DNA from: Streptomyces lanatus
GTDB taxonomy: Bacteria; Actinomycetota; Actinomycetes; Streptomycetales; Streptomycetaceae
Direction of reading: 5' to 3'
NCBI RefSeq assembly: GCF_014655715.1
Contig: NZ_BNBM01000019.1
Coordinates: 62,001 to 126,000 of the forward strand
Length of the DNA stretch: 64,000 nucleotides
Shown: positions 52,488-60,887 of the stretch, piece after piece
How positions within the stretch are numbered: the stretch's first letter is position 1
Layout of the letters: each line of letters begins with the position of its first letter
Notes under the pieces: generated by a model
The model's input: only the letters and a program-made list of their open reading frames with translations
What the model was told of the DNA's origin: nothing
The model's database searches: none
Program-made: the position numbers and the translations under genes

Positions 52488-53726
52488 GTGCGCCAGCGCC
52501 TCCGCCCCTCGTACCTCCGCACGTCGGCCGCCTGGGTGGCCGCCGCCGCGATCGCCGCGGCCGTTCCCGCGATCGCCGCCCCCACCGCGTATGCCGAGGA
52601 GGGCGAGCCCTCCCTGGTGATCTCGACCCTGCCGACTACGTCCCCCAAGCCGGGCGAGGTGTACGACGAGAACGTCGTCATCACCAACAAGGGCACCGCC
52701 GCCGCGGACGGCGTCACCTTCCGGATCCGGCTGACCCGCGGGCTCGACTTCCCCGAGACCGTCGAGGGCTGCACCTACTCGACGATCGAGGACAAGGTCA
52801 GGCAGGCCCTCTGCGAACTCGACACCGTCGTCGAACCCGGCGCCTCCGTCGAGACTCCCGTGCGCTTCAAGGCACAGCCCAGCGCCCTGATGGAGGCCAT
52901 CGAGTACGGCACCTCGGCCACCGGCGAAGCACCGGGCGAGGGCTTCGGCGACAGTCACCGGCGGCTGACCCTGACCGCCGACAGCTCGGCCGATCTCGTC
53001 GCCATCGGCGAGGACACCGAGGCGCTCGCGGGCGACCGGCAGTCCATCACGGTGGGGCTCCGCAACGACGGCCCGGGCTGGATCCAGAACCAGGAGAGCG
53101 ACGACCAGACCGCCCTCATGGTGCGGATACCGGAGGACACGGTCGCCACCCAGGTGCCCGAGGAGTGCGCGCCGTTCGGGATCGACGGCCCGTCCGGACC
53201 CGGGGGTACGCCGGGCAAGTCCACGTACGTCTGCTGGCCAGCCGATCACACCATCGACGTCGACGAGACGCTGTCCTTCACCTTCATGCTGGACATCGAC
53301 GACGACGCGAAGACCACCACCGGCGAGGTGAAGGCGACCTCCGTCTACGACATCCACCCGGAGTTCGACAAGAACCCCGCCAACGACAAGGCCGCGATCC
53401 GCGTCGCCATCCCGACCGACTACGAGCCCGAACCCGCCACCTCCGGCGGCTCCTCCACCGGCGGCTCGACGGACGGCGGCGCCACCACGGGCGGCGACGG
53501 CAACGACCCCGAGGGCCAGTCCACCGGCGGCACGGGTGGCACGGGCGGCAGCACCGGCGGTACCGGCACCACCGGTTCCACCACCGACTCCGTCGACGGC
53601 AACCTCGCCAGCACCGGCTCCGACGGCACTCCTCTCATCGCCGGCGCCGCAGCCGCCACGGCGGCCCTGGGTGGCGGCCTGGTCCTGGCCGTACGCCGCC
53701 GTCGCGCGGCCGCCAACTCCTCCTGA
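52488..53726 (+). CDS. LAxTG-anchored surface protein with DUF11-like repeats
   Basis: 412 residues from GTG 52488, preceded by GAGGAGA. Signal peptide to about residue 36, two beta-rich regions with Asp/Glu and NxG patterns resembling DUF11-like (isopeptide or fibronectin-like) folds, a Gly/Ser/Thr repeat linker, then LASTG, a hydrophobic helix and RRRRAAA. It is a sortase substrate of the class E type. Shares this architecture with the lyase-like gene at 10. Confidence 0.82.
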   Translation: MRQRLRPSYLRTSAAWVAAAAIAAAVPAIAAPTAYAEEGEPSLVISTLPTTSPKPGEVYDENVVITNKGTAAADGVTFRIRLTRGLDFPETVEGCTYSTIEDKVRQALCELDTVVEPGASVETPVRFKAQPSALMEAIEYGTSATGEAPGEGFGDSHRRLTLTADSSADLVAIGEDTEALAGDRQSITVGLRNDGPGWIQNQESDDQTALMVRIPEDTVATQVPEECAPFGIDGPSGPGGTPGKSTYVCWPADHTIDVDETLSFTFMLDIDDDAKTTTGEVKATSVYDIHPEFDKNPANDKAAIRVAIPTDYEPEPATSGGSSTGGSTDGGATTGGDGNDPEGQSTGGTGGTGGSTGGTGTTGSTTDSVDGNLASTGSDGTPLIAGAAAATAALGGGLVLAVRRRRAAANSS

Positions 53727-53768
53727 CGACCCCTGCCTCTGGGCCGGCGCGCACAGCCAGCAGCCGGC

Positions 53769-54257
53769 TCAGGGGTACGGCGTCGTCCGCGCGACCGGCA
53801 CCTGGAGCAGTCTCGGCGAGTTCTCGAACCCCTGGCGGGCGTAGGCGGGGACCGCCCGAGGCGACGAGTGGACGGTGACCCGCTCAAGGCCTAGCTCCCT
53901 CGCCCTGGCCAGGGTCTCGGTGATCAGCCGGCCACCCAGCCCGGAGTCCCGTGCCTCGGGGACGACATACACGCACTGGAGATCGCCGGACGCCCGGTGC
54001 AGCGCCTGCGGGGTCGGCACCCGGTGGACGACCGCCAGCCACGCCATACCGAGGATCTTCGCGTCGCCGCCCACCAGGACCATGCAGCGGTGCGAGGAGG
54101 AATTCCGCTCGGCCCAGTCGACGAAGTGGCGTACGAACTCCTCGCGTTCCACGCCCGTCGGCGCGGAGCCGTCGCCCTCCAGGATCCACTGCCAGCGCAG
54201 TCCGGCGACGGCCGCCAACTCCCCCGCCTCGGCGGGCCGGACGATCACACGGTCCAT
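53769..54257 (-). CDS. GNAT-family acetyltransferase
   Basis: 162 residues. DLQCVYVVPEARDSGLGGRL is the GNAT acetyl-CoA binding motif. Start chosen at ATG 54257 (MDRVIVRPAEAG); a longer frame adds a Gly-rich stretch without similarity. Substrate unknown. Confidence 0.85.
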   Translation of the reverse strand: MDRVIVRPAEAGELAAVAGLRWQWILEGDGSAPTGVEREEFVRHFVDWAERNSSSHRCMVLVGGDAKILGMAWLAVVHRVPTPQALHRASGDLQCVYVVPEARDSGLGGRLITETLARARELGLERVTVHSSPRAVPAYARQGFENSPRLLQVPVARTTPYP

Positions 54258-54277
54258 GCCGGCCCCGCCGATCGGGC

Positions 54278-55483
54278 TCACCGCGCCCCGCCCACCGACT
54301 CCAGCGCGCCGCACGCCTCGTCCTGGAACACCTGCGTCCAGTAGTGCCGTCCGTCCGTGCCCGCCTCGGTGCCCGTCGGATCGACCGTCGACAGGACCTG
54401 GAGCATCGTCATGGCCAGCTGGTCGTAGGTGTCGGCCGTCAGGGCGTGGCCCGACTCCTCGTCGATCGTCTGCTCGCGGTGCAGCAGCCAGAGGGTGAAG
54501 GCGAGCGTCGAGATGTCGGTGTTCAGCGGGAACAGTCTCGCCTCGGACTCGCTCCAGTTCAGGACCGCGCCCGTCGAGCCGTCGACGACCAGGCTGTGGT
54601 CCTCGACGAGATGCCCGAGGCGGATCAAGTGACCGGCCCCGACCGGGAGTTCGGCCGAGGCATCGATGTCGGCGTAGTACTCGGCGAGCGTCGGCAGCGA
54701 CACGTCGTCGGTGTCGAGGGTGAACAGGAAGCCGTCCTCCGGCAGGCCCACCTCGCGCAGGAAGCGGCGAGTCGGCTCATGGCGGAGCGCGCCGGGGAAG
54801 TCGACGTCCTCGAAGCGCACCATCCTGCGCCGGCCGAACTCCTCGTCGAGCAGCCGCGGCGGCAGGTCCAGGGCCAGCCCCGACGCCCCGGCCCGGCCCG
54901 CTACGAGCGCCAGCGGCCGGATCAGCGCCGCCATCCTCCAGAACGGCGCGGGCTCGCCGTCCGTGGCCTCCTCGAACACGGAGAGCAGATGCCGCGAGGC
55001 CTCCGCCACCGCCTTGGGGCCGTAGCGGCCGACGTACGAGGCGAACTGGCCGCGCAGCCCCGCCAGTTCGTCCGTGGCCTCGGCGAAGCGCACCAGGGTG
55101 TGCAGGGACGGGGCCAGGGGGCGGCGGTCCATCAGGTCCGGGCGGTCGTGCAGGAAGTGCGTCGTCGAGATCTCGCCCGTCGCCCCGTCCAGCAGGACCG
55201 ACTCCGTCTCCAGGCCGCCGGGGCCCAGCAGTCCGCCTATCACCAGCTGGTCCCGCAGCTCCGCGGTCAGCCTGTCGTCCGCGTCGCCCGTGGAGTCCGC
55301 CACCCTGCGCAGACCGTCCCGGCCCAGCCCGGCGAAGCTCAACACGCCATTGTCCCCGGGCAGTCCGGGGCCGGTCAGCCAGCGCCTGGTCGACGCGTGA
55401 GTGACGTACGGATCCAGGTCCGCCTCGGTCAGGACGATCGACGTCGCCGTGTCACCGATGTGGGTTGTGATCGTCGTGCTCAT
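54278..55483 (-). CDS. Tandem SUKH-4-like immunity protein
   Basis: 401 residues. The second half (about 235-360) has the SUKH-4 pattern FLREVGLPEDGFLFTLDTDD, LIRLGHLVEDHSLVVDGSTG and LNWSESEARLFPLNTDISTL. The first half (about 30-150) repeats the same layout in a diverged form: WLTGPGLPGDNGVLSFAGLG, QLVIGGLLGPGGLETESVLL and LAPSLHTLVRFAEATDEL. SUKH proteins neutralise polymorphic toxins; no toxin is visible nearby. Lies 20 nt upstream of the GNAT gene. Confidence 0.78.
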   Translation of the reverse strand: MSTTITTHIGDTATSIVLTEADLDPYVTHASTRRWLTGPGLPGDNGVLSFAGLGRDGLRRVADSTGDADDRLTAELRDQLVIGGLLGPGGLETESVLLDGATGEISTTHFLHDRPDLMDRRPLAPSLHTLVRFAEATDELAGLRGQFASYVGRYGPKAVAEASRHLLSVFEEATDGEPAPFWRMAALIRPLALVAGRAGASGLALDLPPRLLDEEFGRRRMVRFEDVDFPGALRHEPTRRFLREVGLPEDGFLFTLDTDDVSLPTLAEYYADIDASAELPVGAGHLIRLGHLVEDHSLVVDGSTGAVLNWSESEARLFPLNTDISTLAFTLWLLHREQTIDEESGHALTADTYDQLAMTMLQVLSTVDPTGTEAGTDGRHYWTQVFQDEACGALESVGGAR

Positions 55484-55769
55484 GGCTCCCCCGCATGCGC
55501 TTTCTCACCGCCCCCGGGCACGACACGGCCGGCTGACCGACCGACCGCCGGATCCGGCTGCCGTCCCCACTGCCCAGAACACTACGCGCCACCACTGACA
55601 ACGCCCCTGGGCCACAGCACGCCCGCTGACAGCGCTTCACCTCAGTAGACGCTCTCCCCACCCGCGAACGTTCCCTTCCGGCTGGAATCGCTCCCACGAC
55701 CGGCCTCGCGGCGCGGACAATCCCGCACCTTCGGGACAGTCCGGTCCCGGTCCGCCGACCGGGGCCGGT

Positions 55770-58079
55770 TCACTGCGCGTTGACCACCGCCGCCTGCGGG
55801 CGGATCGGCAAGCGGTTCACCGGCCGGCCCGTCGCCGATCGCACCGCCGACGCGATGGCCGCCGGAGACGTCACCACCGGCACCGCGCTGACCGCCTTCG
55901 CACCGAAGGGCGCGACCACGTCCCGCTCCTCGACCAGCTTCACGATCTGGATGTCGGGGGCGTCGAGCGCCGTCGGCAGGGAGTAGCCCGTCAGATCCGG
56001 GTGGCGGATCAGGCCGCGTGCCGAGCGCAGGTTCTCCGTGAGCGCTATGCCGACGCCCTGCGTCACCCCGGCCTCGATCCGCGCCTGGAGCTGCGCCGGG
56101 TTCAGCACCCGGCCGACGTCCTGGGCGAGGGCCAGTTCCACGACGCGCACCGAGCCCAGCTCGATGTCGACGTCGACCACCGCGCGGATCGCGCAGAAGG
56201 ACATGCCCACGAAGGCATCGCCCTGCCCGGCGTCGTCCAACGGTTCGGTCGGGTGCGGGCGGCACTGGGCCGTCGCCCACAGCTCCTTGCCGTCCATCGC
56301 CTCGGTGACGGTGGTCGACAGGACTCCGTCGTACGACGTGATCTTGCCGTCGGTGATCTGGAGCAGCTCGGTGGACATGCCGAACTTGTGCGCCAGGGGC
56401 TGCAGCAGCTGCGTACGGACCATCTTGGCCGCCCGCTCCACCGCGCCGCCCGACACCCAGGTGTGACGGCCGCGGCAGCCCGCGCCCGCCGGGGGCTGGT
56501 CGGTGTCCACGGGCGCGACATGCACCTCGTCGATGCCGAGCGTGTCCTGGACGATCTGCCGGGCCAGCGTCGTGAAGCCCTGGCCGGTCTCGACGGCCGC
56601 GCAGAGCACGGTCGCCACACCGTCGTGGACCTTCACGGTCGCCGTGGAGACCTCGTCCGCGCCCTCGGCGCCGAGCATGTGCACCATGCCCAGGCCGTAG
56701 CCCACGCCCCGGCGCACGGCACCGGGTTCGCCCGCGCCCTCGGGGCCGCCGGGCAGCAGCCACTCGTCCTCGGGGGTGTCCTTGGGCAGGGCCGGAAGCG
56801 GGTAGTCCCGCACAGCCTGCAAGAGCTCCGCCACCGGGGCCGGACAGGTCACCGTCTGGCCGGTCGGGAGTACGTCGCCGGTGGCCAGCGCGTTGCGCAG
56901 GCGCAGTTCCGCCGGGTCGACGCCGAGCTTCTTGGCGAGCTTGTCCATCTGCGCCTCGTAGGCGGCGCACACCTGCATGGCGCCCTCGCCGCGCACATGG
57001 CCGGAGGGCGGGTTGTTGGTGCGTACGGCCCAGCCCTCGATGAAGGCGTTCGGGACGACGTACGGCCCGCAGGCGAAGCCGACCGCGGCGGCCAGGGCCT
57101 CGGCGGAGGTGTCGGCGTAGGCACCCGCGTCCAGCAGGATCTGCGCCTCGACCTTGACGAGCTTGCCCTCTGCGTCCGCGTGGTGGCGGTACCGGAGAAG
57201 GGTGGGGTGCCGGTGGGTGTGGCCGAGGAAGGACTCCTCGCGCGTGGCCGTCAGCTTCACCGGGCAGCCGGTCTTCAGCGCCAGCAGGCCGAGCGGGAGT
57301 TGGAAGCCCTGGTCCTCGCGGTCGGCGGTGGCGCCGGGGACGCCGGTGACGACGACCTTGACGCGCTCGGGCTCCAGGCCGTAGCAGGCGGCGGCCCGGT
57401 CGCGGTCGGTGTGCGGGTCGGTGGAGGCGAGGTACAGCTCCACGCCGCCGTCCGGGCGCGGCACGGCGAGGCCCGCCTCGGCGCCGATCGGGGCCGGGTC
57501 CTGGCGGCCGATGCGGTACAGGCCCTCTACGACGATGTCGCCGGCCGCGTCGGGGTCGCCGTGGCGCAGCGGGATGTGCCGGATCAGATTGCCGTCGGGG
57601 TGCAGCGGCTCGGCCTCGAAGGCCTGCTCGGGGTCGGTCACCGGGTCGAGCGTCTCGTACTCGACGATGACGGCGGCGGCGGCCAGGCGCGCGGTGTCGG
57701 GGTGGTCGGCGGCGACGGCGGCGATGGGCTCGCCGTGGTGGCGTACGACCTCGGAGGCGAACACCGGGCGGTCGGCCTTGCCGCGGCCGAGCAGCGGGCT
57801 GCCCGGCACGTCCTCGTGCGTGACGACGGCCCGGACGCCGGGCATCTCGCGCGCGTGGGTCGTGTCGATGGACTTGATGCGCGCGTGCGGGTGCGGCGAG
57901 CGCAGTACGGCCGCCCACAGCAGGCCCTCGGCCCACAGGTCGGCCGCGTACGGGAACGTGCCCTCGGTCTTGGCGCGGGCGTCGGCGGGCTGCAAGGAGG
58001 CGCCGATGCCGTGCGGGATCTGGTCGGGGGCGGGGGCTGCCTCCGCGGCTGTGGTCGCGGTGGCGGCTTCGTTGCTCAC
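55770..58079 (-). CDS. Molybdenum-hydroxylase large subunit, divergent
   Basis: 769 residues, xanthine dehydrogenase family Mo-cofactor subunit. Conserved RGEGAMQVCAAYEAQMDKLAKKLGVDPAELRLRN and other framework motifs are present. Hallmark residues are not: the GGxFG-type loop reads GVPGATADREDQGFQLP (246-262), the Q of xQxPH is Asp, and the catalytic Glu of GVGE near the C-terminus is Ala (GAKAVSAVP, Ala732). GTG start overlaps the 2Fe-2S subunit stop. Function is therefore uncertain; an altered or non-canonical role is likely. Confidence 0.8.
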   Translation of the reverse strand: MSNEAATATTAAEAAPAPDQIPHGIGASLQPADARAKTEGTFPYAADLWAEGLLWAAVLRSPHPHARIKSIDTTHAREMPGVRAVVTHEDVPGSPLLGRGKADRPVFASEVVRHHGEPIAAVAADHPDTARLAAAAVIVEYETLDPVTDPEQAFEAEPLHPDGNLIRHIPLRHGDPDAAGDIVVEGLYRIGRQDPAPIGAEAGLAVPRPDGGVELYLASTDPHTDRDRAAACYGLEPERVKVVVTGVPGATADREDQGFQLPLGLLALKTGCPVKLTATREESFLGHTHRHPTLLRYRHHADAEGKLVKVEAQILLDAGAYADTSAEALAAAVGFACGPYVVPNAFIEGWAVRTNNPPSGHVRGEGAMQVCAAYEAQMDKLAKKLGVDPAELRLRNALATGDVLPTGQTVTCPAPVAELLQAVRDYPLPALPKDTPEDEWLLPGGPEGAGEPGAVRRGVGYGLGMVHMLGAEGADEVSTATVKVHDGVATVLCAAVETGQGFTTLARQIVQDTLGIDEVHVAPVDTDQPPAGAGCRGRHTWVSGGAVERAAKMVRTQLLQPLAHKFGMSTELLQITDGKITSYDGVLSTTVTEAMDGKELWATAQCRPHPTEPLDDAGQGDAFVGMSFCAIRAVVDVDIELGSVRVVELALAQDVGRVLNPAQLQARIEAGVTQGVGIALTENLRSARGLIRHPDLTGYSLPTALDAPDIQIVKLVEERDVVAPFGAKAVSAVPVVTSPAAIASAVRSATGRPVNRLPIRPQAAVVNAQ

Positions 58080-59761
58080 GCCTGGCCTCCGTCCTGGCCG
58101 TACGCCTGGTCATGCGGTCGTCCCATGGCACCCGGCGCCTCGAACGCCGACGGGTTGACCCCGCCGGCCCCGGGGCCCGCCTGGTGAGGGATACGCGGCT
58201 CGTCCCCGTCCTGTTCGCCGTCGTCGGCACCGGCATGCGCCTCGCGTTCGGCGACGACCTCCTTGACGGCTTCCACGACGCCCCGGTAGCCGGAGCAGCG
58301 GCACAGGTTGCCGCACAGCGCCTGGCGGGTCTCCAGCTCGCTGGGTGCCGGGTTGCCCTCCAGCAGGTCGTGCACGGTCATCGCCATGCCCGGCACGCAG
58401 AAGCCGCACTGCACGGCGCCGCACCGGGCGAGCGCGCGCTGCACGTCGGAGGGCCGGCCGTCCTCGGCGAGCCCCTCGACCGTACGGACCTCGGCGCCTG
58501 CGGCGGTCACGGCGGACACCAGGCAGGACGCCACGAGCCGTCCGTCGACCTGCACGTTGCAGGCCCCGCACTCGCCCTGCGAGCAGCCGTCCTTGGCGCC
58601 CGCGAGGCCGAGCCGTTCCCGCAGCACGTAGAGCAGCGACTCGCCGATCCAGGCGTCCGAGACGGGCCGGTCGACGCCGTTGACGCGCAGGACGTAGGAG
58701 GCGAGGGGGTGTTCCTCACCGGGCAGCGACGGCGCGTCGTCGGTCTGCTCGGCGTCCCCGGCGTCCTCCGTGGCCTCGGGGCCCGGGTCGTCGTCGGCGG
58801 GCGGCTCCGCGGGGCCCTGGGGGGCCTCTGTGACGCCTTGGGCGTCCGGGCCGTCCGTTGCGGGCTCACCGGTCCCGGGAGCGTCCTGTGAGGCCTCTGT
58901 AGCGCTTTCGGCGGAGTCCTCGGCGGGCCGCTCGGAGCGGCCCGGGGCGAATGCGTCGGGCTCCACGCGCGCGTGGGGCTCCGCGGCCGGGTCGCCGTCG
59001 CGGCCGAACGCGGCGGACGCCGGACCGGTTCCGACAGGCCGCCGGTTGGGGCGCCCGCCGGTGGGCCCGGCGTGCGGGTCGCCGGGTTGCGGTCCCGGCT
59101 GCCCGGGAACGTGCCCGGCATCGGCAGGCCGCCCGGGCGCGGTTCCCAGCGCCTCGCCGGTCGCCGCGGCGGCCTCGGCCTGCTCTCCCCACGGCTGTCC
59201 GGTCGGCTGCGTCGCCCACGGCGCGGCGGCGCCGCCCGGCAGCGTGGCCGGCGGGGTGCCGCCCCACTGCTCGACGAGCGACGACGTGGTGAACTCGCCG
59301 GATTCGTCCGGAAGGTCACCGTCGGCGACGGGGATCGACCACTGCCCGGTGACGTCCTGGCGCTGCGCGGCGGCGTCCTGTCCGGCCGCGGTCGCCCCGG
59401 TCTCCGAGAAGTTCCACTGCTGGGTGGCGCCGGGGTTGTACGTGAACCGGTCGCCGCCCGCGTCCTGCGCGGCAGCGTTCGGGTCGGGCCACCGGTCACC
59501 CTCGGCGGGCACGCCGGCGGCGGGCCAGCCGGCGGGGGCCGCGGGGTCGGCGCCCGCTCCCTGCGCGGCCGCTATCTGCGGCGGGACGTACCCGTGGCCG
59601 GGCGCGGCGAGCGGGGTGTCGGAGGATGCCAGGAGGGCGTCGATGCCGCCTTCGGGGAGCTTGACGAAGGCGGTGGCGCCGTCGTCGTACTCACCCTGGG
59701 GCAGCGGGTCCCAGCGGCCCGCGCCCTGGGGCGTGCCCTCTCCGTGCTGGTCGTCGGTCAC
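58076..59761 (-). CDS. 2Fe-2S subunit of the molybdenum hydroxylase, with long N-terminal extension
   Basis: 561 residues. From residue 356 it is an ordinary XdhA-like subunit: plant-type cluster Cys393/398/401/413 (CSQGECGAC...C) and the second cluster Cys452/455/487/489. The first 355 residues are low-complexity Pro/Gly/Ala/Glu/Asp with short Trp motifs (TQQWNF, TGQWSIP, SLVEQWGG) that do not belong to the family. About 50 further residues follow the cluster domain. GTG 59761 overlaps the FAD subunit stop. Confidence 0.85.
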   Translation of the reverse strand: MTDDQHGEGTPQGAGRWDPLPQGEYDDGATAFVKLPEGGIDALLASSDTPLAAPGHGYVPPQIAAAQGAGADPAAPAGWPAAGVPAEGDRWPDPNAAAQDAGGDRFTYNPGATQQWNFSETGATAAGQDAAAQRQDVTGQWSIPVADGDLPDESGEFTTSSLVEQWGGTPPATLPGGAAAPWATQPTGQPWGEQAEAAAATGEALGTAPGRPADAGHVPGQPGPQPGDPHAGPTGGRPNRRPVGTGPASAAFGRDGDPAAEPHARVEPDAFAPGRSERPAEDSAESATEASQDAPGTGEPATDGPDAQGVTEAPQGPAEPPADDDPGPEATEDAGDAEQTDDAPSLPGEEHPLASYVLRVNGVDRPVSDAWIGESLLYVLRERLGLAGAKDGCSQGECGACNVQVDGRLVASCLVSAVTAAGAEVRTVEGLAEDGRPSDVQRALARCGAVQCGFCVPGMAMTVHDLLEGNPAPSELETRQALCGNLCRCSGYRGVVEAVKEVVAEREAHAGADDGEQDGDEPRIPHQAGPGAGGVNPSAFEAPGAMGRPHDQAYGQDGGQA

Positions 59762-60651
59762 GACAGCGCCCTCCCCAGTGCTCGTCGGGCCAGCGCGGCG
59801 ACGGTGCGCCGCAGGTGCAGTACGGCGGGCGGATGCTGGGCCACGGATCCGTCCTCGGCCGGGGCCGGGTCGGGGATGCAGGCCGCGGCGACGTACTCGC
59901 CGAAGGCGCCCAGCGCCTCGGGGACGATGGTGCGGTTGTTGTCCCAGTCGATCAGCTGGGCGACCCACTGCTCGGCCTCCAGCGGCCTGAGCGGCATCGG
60001 CGCTATGGCGCCGACGGCGCACCTGACTCCGCGCCGGGCGGGGTCGAGGACGACCGCGACGGACGCCATGGCGCGCCCCGGGCCGGTGCGGCCGGTGGCC
60101 TTGAGGAAGACCTGCGGGGCGTGCAGCAGCGGCACGCGCACGTAGCCGATGAGTTCGCCGGCGCGCAGCATCTCCATGCCCGCCAGCAGGTGCGACACCG
60201 GGATCTCTCTGCGGGCTCCACCCGGGCCCGCGACGATCAGGGTCGCTTCGAGGGCGGCGAGCACCGGCAGGGCGTCACCGGTCGGGGACGCGGAGGCGAT
60301 GTTGCCGCCGAGGGTGCCGGCGTTGCGGATCTGCGGCGGGCCCGCGGCGCGTGCGGCGGCGGCGAGCGCCGGGATGAGGGCCGCGAAGTCGGGGCGGCCC
60401 ATGCGCGCGTGCGTGAGTCCCGCGCCGAGCAGCGCGTGGCCGTCCTGGTACTGCCAGCCGCGGATCTCGCTGATCCGCCCGAGTCCGACCAGTGCGGCGG
60501 GCCTGAGCTGCCCGGAGTTGACGGCGGCCATGAGGTCGGTGCCGCCCGCCACGGGCACGGCGGCGGGCATGGCCGCGAGGGCCGCCACGGCCTCGTCCAG
60601 TGTCGTGGGCAGCGTGACGGCCTGCGCCGCCTGCGGTGCGTGCGTGGTCAA
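59758..60651 (-). CDS. FAD-binding subunit of the molybdenum hydroxylase
   Basis: 297 residues with the FAD motifs AGGTDLMAAVNSGQL and NAGTLGGNIASASPTGDALP, CO-dehydrogenase flavoprotein/XdhB-like. A TTG start at 60651 is likely, preceded by GGAAGGGG 8 nt upstream; no ATG/GTG fits the conserved start. Transcribed first of three coupled genes (FAD, Fe-S, Mo). It passes electrons from the Fe-S clusters. Confidence 0.83.
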   Translation of the reverse strand: MTTHAPQAAQAVTLPTTLDEAVAALAAMPAAVPVAGGTDLMAAVNSGQLRPAALVGLGRISEIRGWQYQDGHALLGAGLTHARMGRPDFAALIPALAAAARAAGPPQIRNAGTLGGNIASASPTGDALPVLAALEATLIVAGPGGARREIPVSHLLAGMEMLRAGELIGYVRVPLLHAPQVFLKATGRTGPGRAMASVAVVLDPARRGVRCAVGAIAPMPLRPLEAEQWVAQLIDWDNNRTIVPEALGAFGEYVAAACIPDPAPAEDGSVAQHPPAVLHLRRTVAALARRALGRALS

Positions 60652-60887
60652 ACCGGCTGCCCCTTCCCGCTGCCCCACCTGGTCCCACCTGTGTTGCCGT
60701 ACGGTACGTGCTGACAGGGCGGACGTGGCAACTCTGGCACATCTTCGCAGGGCACGAAGACAGGGGTCCGCTAGGAGGCATTCGCCCACCTGATCAGGGA
60801 GATGGTCCGTTTTCGCACGGCATCACCCGGCATCACCAGTGCGTACCGATTGACACTCTTCGGTGACCCGTTGCCGGTTTTTTTCCA

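Noticed and set aside
56001..58187. Long open frame antisense to the Mo subunit
   Set aside because: Repetitive Gly/Val/Arg composition; opposite strand has the coupled operon.
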